Below are positions 52,569 to 63,300 of a stretch of DNA of 64,000 nucleotides, piece after piece. The stretch covers positions 10,938,940 to 11,002,939 of the forward strand of contig LS997563.1 in assembly GCA_000469685.2 (NCBI GenBank), written 5' to 3'. Made by a program: the position numbers and the translations under genes. The number at the start of each line of letters is the position of its first letter. The stretch's first letter is position 1. Source of the DNA: Haemonchus contortus (Eukaryota > Nematoda > Chromadorea > Rhabditida > Trichostrongylidae). The notes under the pieces are model-generated. The model did no database searches. It was given only the letters and a program-made list of their open reading frames with translations, and was not told where the DNA came from.

Positions 52569-55500
52569 TTAGGCTGTGACCTTACCTCGACATTTCATTA
52601 GAAGAAAGACCCGTCGACGGATTTTCTTATTCAGAATGAGGAGGAGATAAGCATTTGAGAAGGTAAGCAGGTCAGATGCATACGGTACTATAACGTCCGC
52701 TGTGCCGTCGATACCCACTCGTTTATATATCATGACCTCAAGAACAGAAATGATTACTTTGTAAGAATTTAATTTCTTCTGAAATTGTACTGGCACAATA
52801 CGAGGGTTCTTTACCCAGTAATTCATCCAACAAAATCATCGTTTTGGTATCCTTTAAAATGATTCATTTCTGTAGGTAACTGCATGCATGGGAGAGAGAC
52901 AGATTTCTCCCAATGAAATGGTTTCTCTCCCTCCTAATATCGGGCACAGAACGCTACAAAAGCTTGTTACACTCGGGTATGCGGTAGCAATGTAGGTAAG
53001 TATCCCGTATGGACTGTCTTTATGTGCCTCTAGATTGAGCATGGCCCAAGTCATCCCTTTCCTGCATAGAATTCATAGATTTGAAAGCAACCCCCCCCCC
53101 CCCCGACAGGGCAAGAACCATTCAGAGCAGGCGATACTCCAGAACTTTATTCTTAGCTACCCACTCTCCTCATATATGTAACTTAAAAGTTTTTTAATGG
53201 AAATTATAGCTGCTCTCGATAAAGGTAACCGCTGGCTAAGCTTGCGATCAAAAAAGGTAAAAGGCTCAGCGTTTATAGATCTCTTTTCAAAAAAAAAACA
53301 GTCAGTTCAGTACGTATAACCCAAAAACTCGATGACATCCGTATGTATAATCGTCAAAGATCCACAGAAGCTAGCTGACAACAATCCCCACTCTGAGTTT
53401 GAATCTAAAAAACCATTCGCAAACCAAGAGAATTCTAACGGCGCTCCTAGTCATCGCCTTACCCTCGACTTCACGTATGAGGAACTCCAAGTGGTGCACC
53501 AAACTGTAATAGCTTACATAGAGCACGTAAAAGGAACATTGGACGAAAAAATCGAGAATCGCCAAGATAAACATATTTCTTTCGGCCTTATCGTCTGTGC
53601 GTTTCGAGCGGATACAAAGAAGTATAACGGATATGGCATTAACTGCTGATGTAGTAACAAGTGCAGCTGTCATGAATATCAAGAATTGGGTGAGGATGAG
53701 TCCACGGTTCTGGAAAAGTCATGAAAGGAAAACAAACACAAAATAGTATTCAAATGAATTTTTTCAAGAATTTAGCTGAATTTTGGTTAACCTAGAATGA
53801 AATCTTTTTGGATGAGAAGGGGGGGGGTGGGGCAACCCTCTCCAAGACGCTAGGCGCTATTGTGAAAGAGAGAGGGGCAGCTTTGTATGTGGTAGAGAGA
53901 AGAGTTGTCCCCAAACCACATTTTTACCAATTTACCTTTATAAGTTTGTCATAGAAACTTACTGCTAGCGTTTGTACGTCATAGTTGTTGAATTTAGAAA
54001 TTGAATAGTAACTGGATTTCGTCAGCATCGGATGAACGAAAATGAACGGAGTGAGAAGTGTGATGGCGACGGTGCATGGAAAAAAGTACTTCCATAACTG
54101 AAAGATCAACATGGCTTTTATCAGTCCTTGATTTGAAAGATTTCGATAAAATGATGGATTTTGGACCAATTCTCTGAAAAAACTGATTTACAAATTTGCA
54201 GAGTATATATTTATGTAATGGATCATTACAGCTACCAAAAACGAACTATGAACCGCAAACGGGTCTGTGTAGAAGAAAGATACCCCAAGTAAAGTAAGAG
54301 GGGTAGAAAAAATGATTGAAATTGAGTTTGGCTACTGGTAAGGTTGTGATAGCGAAACAGACAGTACGACAGACAAGAAGGAGCCGAAATGGAATCTTTC
54401 GTCGTTCGATAAGGTAATCAAACGTTTTCAACTTGATTTTTTATGATCTTCAGAAGTGATTTATGAGCTAGAATTTTTTTGTTTATATTCAATCATAATA
54501 TGTTGTATCGTCACTGATCCAGTCGTGATGTACTTCTTGCGGATTCCCCTCACCGTTCATGGCTCTCTAACCAGTAATACAGCATTGTCAAAATTATCAA
54601 AAACTATGGAGCGAATAATGAAAGACTGAATAATTCGCAAAATCGAAAAAAGTCCCCTTTTTTTTTAATGGTTCTGAAAAAAAGAGGTAGTGGTCAACCG
54701 AGGGTCTTCTCGACGGCAGACCGAATTTCATTTGTACGTAGTAGAGCCTTTACACCTGTAGAGTCTATTCCATAAATTCCGTGGAGGACCTCAAATTAGC
54801 ACTTACGTAACCGAAGAGTGACTTCTTAGGGGACCTGCATGAGACTTTCTCTATGACGAGCGAACCCGATAAGATTCCTCAAGAAGTGTTCATAATATTC
54901 GAGTGATCGCTTCGTTTCTTTTCAATTTTTTCATAGTGGTTTCTACATCCGATTCTTGACTTTTCCTAATTTTATTGTTTGTGGCTCGCTTTTAAGAGCA
55001 CAAGTCAGACGATAAATAAATAAGTAAACATTACAACGCCGACCTTGACGTGGAGCACGGGAAATGCGATGACAGTCGTACGATAAAGTGACACGAAAAA
55101 TGTCATGTACGATTGCACGAAGGCGAAATGAATGGAAAGGCAGTTTAGCTGGAAAATATAAAAACTCCGTAGATTCTGCTCAGAATTACCGTCCCACTTT
55201 TTTCGACAAACAAAGTAGAAACTATGCTTCGTTTATAACCGAAGATTTACAGAACGAAAATGAATGACATTAATATGTTTGACAGTACCTTACTCCTCTG
55301 ACAAGCTCAGTGAATTGGACCGTATTCTGAGCTGGATTGAAAATACCATGTGAGCGGGGAGAAATTCTATCTATTGGTTCGATATGAGTGACAAAACTGG
55401 TTCTACACTTACAATTCCAGTGAATAAAAGCGGTTCTTTACTGTAGATACCACTCCACCAACTGTCCTCTCTGGTCATATTGGCCAATTGAATGAGATAC

Positions 55501-56113
55501 AGTGAGTTGACGAAAACAAGTACGTTCTGAAACAATGGTTTTGAAAATGGCACTGGTTGCTTCAGTAATTACTGTATTATAATATAATACTAGAATTTTC
55601 AGATAGTTTGCCGGAACAGTCACTTGGAAGAAAAAATTCCGGACATGTAATCCCTGTACCGGCGTCCTTTCTGACCCACGGATTCCTCGGACATCTGCTC
55701 AAACCTACCTCTGTTCATAAGATAGAATAGATCCTCCTATTCTCCTACACGAACTGCGCGGAAGCATCTCGACAGCTGGATGACTTCGACGAAACTCTAG
55801 CAACCAAACAATTGTCTGAGGTGGAGGTGAGCTTATTTGGGTTACGAGACATCCTTTCCAATAGCTATTCGAGAAGAAAGTTTCTACATGAAAAACAAAT
55901 CAGTACCCTTACCAATACTGCCTGGAACATAAGCAGCGAATAGAACCGTCCCTTCACTCCTTTACGTTCTTTGAAAAGCGCGATGAGGACATAGACATAC
56001 AGTACACATGATGGAATGCAATAAATCAGTCTTATGTAGACTCGATATTCGTACATATCGAGATGAACAGAAGATGTTGAGGTGATCTTAAAAATGCTCT
56101 TCAGTTTAAACAT
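52569..56113 (-). CDS. Seven-transmembrane chemoreceptor, Srg superfamily (srv/srg-like), copy 1
   Basis: Predicted G-protein-coupled receptor of the nematode serpentine type, probably in a sensory-neuron membrane (family knowledge). Minus-strand exons: 56113-55913, 55526-55413, 55148-55044, 54097-53936, 53709-53518, 52736-52569. All junctions are phase 0 with good GT/AG signals, giving about 313 residues, normal for the family. TM1 (IYCIPSCVLYVYVLIAL) is in exon 1 and TM2 (VLVFVNSLYLIQLAN) in exon 2. TM3 in exon 3 has the family pattern HFAFVQSYMTFF then R and FP. Exon 4 has TM4 beginning LWKYFFP. Exon 5 has TM5, a basic loop (CIRSKR), KAERNMF and TM6. Exon 6 has TM7 with VPYASDLLTFSNAYLLL followed by NKKIRRRV. 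The start could instead be the Met 19 residues further in. It is paralogous to the next gene, with identical sizes for three exons. Ligand unknown. The exact subfamily needs a profile search. Confidence 0.87.
53091..53104. repeat. Homopolymer C14 within chemoreceptor intron 5
   Basis: A run of 14 C inside the last intron of the first receptor gene, on the opposite strand a G14. Length is likely to be unstable. Confidence 0.95.
53819..53832. repeat. G-rich tract (G9-T-G4) within chemoreceptor intron 4
   Basis: Nine G, one T and four G on the plus strand, so C-rich in the receptor transcript. It sits between the TM4 and TM5 exons. With the C14 in the following intron, this gene has two opposite homopolymer tracts in introns. 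Confidence 0.9.
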
Positions 56114-57384
56114 TTATCATAGATGATGATTGTAACGTTGAGATTCGATAGCGGTTTTCAGTACATGCCCTGCCACTACAGTTACCAGTTAAGCCACTAC
56201 TGATGGGAAGGCAGTCCATCGCCATTAAGGTACAAAATCTGACTATTAATGGGGAGATGAGATTACGCCTATTTGGATTTTGCTCTCACTGAACTTTTCT
56301 TTGGACTGGACAGGTGAAAGTGTGAGTCTACGTATATCGGAACTGATTTTTCCGTTCACCTGCATGGTAAGCAGTAGGTAGCATAGCATGACGACGGGCA
56401 GACAGGCATGACTCACGGAAGACAATAGAGGGAAGTTGTGCTTGGCCACTAGTGGATGTCCTTCCTGGACTGATGACATTCCACACTGGTCGAGCATAAA
56501 AATTCAGTTTAGCCAGCAGCCAGTCGGAATCCAACTTTTCAGTATCAGTGTTTTTCGATATCACTCTGTAGGGAATCGCCATTTTAGGCTCATCTTGGGA
56601 ACTGCAATATAAATCATACCTTATTAAGCAAGGATGCTGTTATTTAGCATGCACGCACTTTATATGGTGGTTACAGCTGTTTCATGACAATCTGTTCTGA
56701 TGTCCATCAAAAATACCAAATATTCATCAGTAACACCATGAAACTAATACATGTGAGTTCGAGGAGCAGCTCCACCGAAGAGCTTCATCATTCGTAGAGG
56801 TTAGCGATCACCTTGTGACGGTGGCAGCGCCGGTATAGGTGGGCCCGGGATTGACCAGAATAGCCGCCTTAGGAGCTGTTCCTAAATGAAGGATATCTTC
56901 AGAAACGAATTAGCTCGAGTTTCTATCAGGGCTTCAGCAGCTCGAGTATAGAAGCTTGGAAAAAGGCTCTGCAGTTCAATTCTACGAACATTTGAGTGCC
57001 CACAAAAAACATGATGGAGCATTAGGTGATACTTCTGATACTTTTGCAGCCCACCAAAAAATATACTAAAAAGGTTGAGAATGAAACGGAGAGGAAAAAG
57101 TGCAAAAAACCCAAGAAACCTGAGCCGTGACTTTGGGCCTTCAATAAAGTTCCAGAGATTGTAAGAGAACCGTATTAACACGCTGGCCGCTACCATTCTA
57201 CAATATGAGATCTTTTGATTCTCAGTGTCGGTTGCCTTCAGTTGCACTGATGAAACTACAGTCGTTTCGTATCTGTCGCGGGCAGTAGTACGGCAACTGC
57301 CCCTATTGAGTGGTAGCTATTGAAATCCGGGCGGACCTTTCTAAACTGGTGGGGAACTAGGCCGGGGAGAGGACTAAGCGGCTC
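56114..57384. other. Spacer between the two tandem chemoreceptors
   Basis: About 1.3 kb that should contain the first receptor's promoter and the second receptor's 3' UTR. A minus-strand ORF at 56882-57247 (121 codons) is hydrophobic in its middle, but it lacks receptor motifs and is probably chance. Confidence 0.5.
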
Positions 57385-60300
57385 TTAGCGGTAAATAAAT
57401 AATAAAACAAACTGAACAATGTTAAATGAGCTCTCAACGCCTTCGCTTGTCAGTTCTGAGGAGAAGAGCTGGAATTGCTTAAAACCGAAGTCGTACAGGA
57501 AAGAAGGAGCACCTCGACATTTGACCAAAAGTAGTACTCGTCGGCGGATTTTCTTGTTTAGTAGAATCAAAAGGTAGGCGTTTGAAAAAGTCACAACGTC
57601 GGAGGCATACGGTACTAAATACTCGGTTACGCTGTCTTTTTCTGCTCGATTGTAGATTATGGCCTGAAAATTTTTCATTATCAGGTTATTTGCTGAAAAC
57701 CATAGAAACTATAGGACTCACAAAAAGTATATAGAACGTGAGTTGGAAAAGAAAATCGAGCAAAGCCAATATGAACATGTTCCTTTCAGCTTTGTCATTA
57801 TGTCGTTTAGATCGAATACAGAAGAGAATAACGGAAACGCAGTTCACCAACGACGTGGCTATCAAGAATACTGTCAGGAATATATAGAGTTCCCTCATGA
57901 TGTAATACTTACTCTGGAACAGTTGAGATTGTTCTAAGGAAATGTTTAAAACGGTTGTTCGCTGCTCACCATGCTATTCTCAGTAGCGATATCGAAGCAG
58001 TGAGTACTTCTATCGATAAAGAACCAACTGGGGCTGACAATCAACGGGTATACAGATAGGAATGGAGTGAATATGGTGACACCAACACTACCCGGAAAGG
58101 CAAATTTCCATATCTGAAAACGAATGTTTCCCTGACGTCCTGTGAAAATCATGTCTCTACTGTCGCTTTCTGCAGAATTGAAAAGTAAGGGGTAAGGGCT
58201 GAGAGTATCGGGTTGCCACTGGACGATCTGAATATCATCAGAGCGATGGGTCCCCTCTTGACACTCAGGCTTATTCAGGCATATATATGGAATCATTACG
58301 AGCTGCTCGCAAGTGTCTGTTAACAATGTACCGAATTAAGAAAGTTTGAAAGTGAATAGCGCCATAAGGCACTCATTCGAAGAAATCGGGGATCACCCAG
58401 CTCGACGTGGAAGTAAGAAAAATTATCTCACCTTCGAATATAGTATTGGAAAAGAAATAATAGTCATACGATAGAATGAGACGAAAAACATCATGTACGT
58501 CTGGGCGAAAGCGAAATGGAATGTCAAGCAGTTGAGCTAAAAAAGGATTCTATCATTTTTAACATCTATCTAACAGCCCTCTACAGGAACGAAATTGTTA
58601 TCAGACGGTCCCAGTACCTTCCATTGAAGCAAAAGCAAGGATATGATGGTTAGGGTTGGAGTTATAGGTGATTCGTTGAAGTGCTGAGGTTTCATGTTGA
58701 GCTTTATGCCTATGGTTTGTTTCGGGAAATAGAAATTTTTTTCGGAAAAATACTTAGAGTTAGGCGTCTGTTTAATTGTGATATGGGGGGAGGTTGTGCA
58801 GTGGCAAGTAGGGCGCTACCACACACACATGGTCACAGATTCGGACCCCGTATCGCTGTCTGCCTAAGCCAACCAGGCGATCCAAACTTCCAGGGCCACT
58901 TAATTGGTACTACACTGATCAACTTGCTAAGGCATACTTGGAGGCAAATCGTTTCTCATATTGTTATTCTGATCGACACTTTTTACACCTAGACATGTTC
59001 TGGCATAGGCCAGAACCCGCGGTCACCCCCGCTCCTTAGGGGCGGGGCTTAACACGGACTCTTGTCTTGTACGCCACCCTTGAGCAGGGTCTTTGTGTTT
59101 GGTCTCAAATAAATTGTAACTGAACCACCGTTTTCTACTTGTTCGTTTAACAGAGAGATAATAATCTCTCTAATTACATCAAAGGCGCCACCCTTCCGCC
59201 TAGTCACCACATTTTTTGGTGCATCGGCTAAAGCCGTTATAAGGTCAGCAAATCGCCTGTCCTTGGGACTCAGTCAGCCCAAAAAACCGCAAACAACAGC
59301 TTTGCGAAGAACAGCGTTATTGCGTTGTTGTTTGTTGAATTCCTAGTCGAATTTAACAGACGTATCTCATTTTATCGCTCGAAAGCAGCGAATTACTTGC
59401 TAATTCCTTCGGATTTAGCTTATCTTTTCCTTGTTGAAGGGCAATCGCTCGAAAGCAGCGTACTTTTACTTGCTAAATCACAGCAAGTACACTATCACTA
59501 ATAAAACAACCGCTCAACAGCAGCGAAGTAAAGGAAATAAGTAGAGATTCAATATGGCACTCTACTTTTACAAGAAACCAATTATTGCTAGCGCCACAGC
59601 CCTAGCCACTTTATTACAAAAATATCAGTGCTATGGAGCAAACCTAGAGTACCCGGAAAACGAGGAAGAACTCTACGAAAGAGCTCTTGCAAATGTTACT
59701 CTTCTATCCTCAGCACTTAGTCGTATAAGAACTGCTGTCGAAACTATACAAGAAAGAGTCGACAAAATAGAAAACCACTATGCCAATGCAAAAAAGACCG
59801 ACCAAAAAGAACTCATTGTAGAGATTCAGGAAATTGAAAAAGAATCTCAATATCCGCAACATTTGGCGAGCGCCGAAGCTTTTATTCACATACTGGAAGC
59901 TCAGTTAACTGAGGCTAAAGTAAATTTAGCAAAAGCACAAAGGAAGCTCAAATTACCTTCCGCCAATAATGACAGTGAAGGTTCATCAACCCATAATAGT
60001 AACCAAACAAATTGGTCTCAAGGAAACTCGGAGGAGCCGAATTCTGAGAGCACCTCCAGGATGCGGTCAATCAAACCGCCCAATATCAGCCTGCCGAAAT
60101 TTTACGGTAGCGAAGAAGAATTCCCAGAGTACTGGGCAGTTTATGATTCCCTTATTCACTCAAGCAATGACCTTAGCACAATTGAGAAGATTGTTCTACT
60201 CAAAGACAGCTTGAGAGGGAAGGCCGAAAGAGCCATCAAAGGAATACAGCCGATAGCAAAGAATTATGAGTGGATCGTACAGACACTCAAAGACAAATTC

Positions 60301-63300
60301 GGCAACCGACCGGTCAACAGGTCAAAAATAATACAGAAACTCTTCGATTTAAAAGCTGCCGCGCACAATGCAAAAAGCTGTGATGACTGCTTGGACTCCA
60401 TCAAAGCACTTGTGAACCAAATGGTCTCCACGGACTATGACATCAGAGCCAATAGCGAACCTATGTGGACTGAAACCATAATAAAAAAGTTCCCTTACAC
60501 AGTAATAAAGGACGTCCTAGCAAAATATCAGGACGACAAAAATATTACAATAGGGAATCTCATAACCCTGTTGGAAAAAGAAATATCTTCCAAACTCTTC
60601 GTCGAGACACACTGGGGCTCCAACAGAGAGTATACCAAGGAAACTAGGTCCACTAATGAACCTAAAACACAAAACCAAAGGTTCACCCAGACCTGCGTCT
60701 TCTGCGGACGCAACAATCACCATTCTGCCTTGTGCAGAACAGTCACCGATATCCAAAAAAGGCGCGATATCGCCAAGGAAAAACGTCTTTGTTGGAAATG
60801 TTTCAACAGTAACCACTCAAGCAATCAATGCAGCAAGCCTAGTTGTCCCAGGTGTGGCCAAAAACATCACCAAAGCATATGTCTGGCGAGCAGACCAGTC
60901 GGCACGAATGTCAGAGCCCCACCGGCAAATCCCAGGCCAACTAGAAATGAGTCTAATCAACAAAACTATGGCAGCAGGCCACAGCAGTCTGATACCAGGC
61001 CTTACAACCGTTATAGCAATGATGCAAGGAGAACACAACAGACCAACACACAGGTCACTCAAGTTGAGCAGGATTACGACCGCTCTGCAATCGACACCAG
61101 TAAAAATGAACAGCTGATTCTTATGACAGCAGAAGGCAACCTCTGGAATAACAGAAGCGAAAGATTTGAAAAAGTGCTCTTCTTCTTCGATACTGGAGCT
61201 CAGAAAACTATAATTGAAGAAAACTTAGCAAATGATTTTGAGCTCCCAAAGCTCTCCACAGAGACCTGCATAATGTCAGGCATCGGAGGACACGTAGAAC
61301 GATTTAGTAGCACAACTGTGCCTCTGAAAGTTCAAACAGCATACGGAAAAGAGGTGCGCTTTACTGTACAGACCAAACCAGTCATAACTGGTGGATTCTC
61401 TTCAGTCAAGTTAAGTCAGCAAGACGCCAATTTCCTCGAGCAGCACCAAATCTGCATCGCAAATTCAAAGTTCCAAGGAGAACAGCAAGTCCCCAAAATT
61501 TTAGTCGGACTTGACAGATATTATGACTTAGTTATGGAAGATGAGGTTCCACAGAGCACCCCTTCAGGATTGCGTATTGCAAAAACCCTTTTTGGGCCAG
61601 CAATTTATGGTCGCGGCAAGTTAGATAGTCCTGCAGGAAGCCAACCTATTTCCTTCGGATTGACGGCTATTCATGAAGGCTCGGAGAGCCAAATGTTAGA
61701 GAAACTCTTTGAACTTGAGGGCCTCGGAATTTCTTCCGATGACTGTGCTTCGGACGATAAAGTTCAGCAGTATTTCGAAAACTACTCAAACTCAATATCG
61801 TTTGATAATGGCTATGTCACAGCACCATTTCCCCTAAAATGCAATGTTGCACAATTAGAGGACAACTATTCTGTCGCTATCAAACGACTGGCATCTCTTC
61901 AGAATCAGTTAAAAATGCACAGTGACCAGGCGTTCTGGTATTCTAAGATCCTTAACGACTACGAAAACCAAGGAATAATCGAACGAGTTTTCGAAAAAGA
62001 TCAAGATGCTGTAGGCACGTACTACATGCCTCATTCAGCCGTGTGGCGGCCCCATAAGGCAACACCCCTGAGGATAGTATTCGATGCCTCATCTAAGAAA
62101 AGGGGACAGTTCTCGTTGAATGATGTCATTCACAAAGGCGAATCATTCGTGAACAAAATCCATGACATTCTCATTTCAAGTCGCTTCAGCAAATACTTGT
62201 TACTCTGCGACATCGAGGCCGCGTTCACACAGATTAGGCTTAAAGACGTACATAAAGACTTATGCCGCTTTCTCTGGGTAAAAGATACCACTAAGCCTAT
62301 TATGAGGTCGAACATAATAGAATACCGCTTTAATCGCTTACCATTCGGTATCACTGCGTCACCCAGTATACTAAATATGGCGCTCCTAGCATTCTTACGA
62401 TCGGAAGGGACCGAGTTATCAGCAGAAATAAGCAGAAATCTATATGTAGACAACATTCTACTCCAAGCACAAACTGAAAGGCAGGCTCTTCAAAAATACG
62501 AAGAATCGAAGACCTTGTTCTCAAAAATCGGTATGAATCTCCGAGAGTACATTTCTAACTCAAACAATGTCAACATGGCCATACCAAAAAACGACCGGGC
62601 TCCATCTGGCGGAATGAAACTTCTTGGCGTTCATTATGATACGGAGAACGACCGCTTCACCGTAAAGACAAACTTCGAAATGAAGACGACGCTGACGAAA
62701 AGAGATATAGTTAGCCAAATAAATTCTGTGTACGACCCGCTCGGTGTTGTTGGTCCTCTATTAATTGGACTAAAATCTTTAATGAGGGAAATCTTTATCA
62801 GGCATCCAAGTTGGGATGACCGCATCTCTACAGAATTCCACAAAAAATGGAATACGTTATGTGCAGCAGTCAACAATGCTGAGATAACAATCCCAAGAGT
62901 TCTCAGCGCAGAAAATAAACCTCTTAAAGATGTTTGTCTATGGGTCTTTGCGGATGCAAGCAAGGAAGCTATAGCGACATGCTCCTACATAGTTTTTCAA
63001 GACAAAACAACTTCCCCTCTTGTAAGTGGAAAAACCAAGTTGTCGCCAAAGAAAACACCACAAACCATTCCCAGGTTGGAACTTCTAGGAATACTTATCG
63101 CTCTTCGTCTTGGATGTTCTATCCTAAGGACGAATAACTACCTCATTAGAGAAATAGCAATCGTGAGTGATAGCGAAATAGCACTCTGCTGGTTGAAGTC
63201 AAACCGAAAATTGCCACTATTCGTAGCAAACCAACGCGACCGAATCACGGCATTGAAAGCTAGCCTTGAAGACAAGAAATGCAACGTGCAAGCCAGAACC

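Noticed and set aside
55290..55370. Possible extra exon of receptor copy 1 encoding an extracellular loop between TM2 and TM3
   Set aside because: No acceptor gives the right phase, and the paralogue joins TM2 to TM3 exons with no equivalent. Direct splicing keeps frame in both genes.
56882..57247. Hydrophobic 121-codon ORF between the receptors
   Set aside because: It lacks all receptor signatures and splice sites, and its length is within chance.
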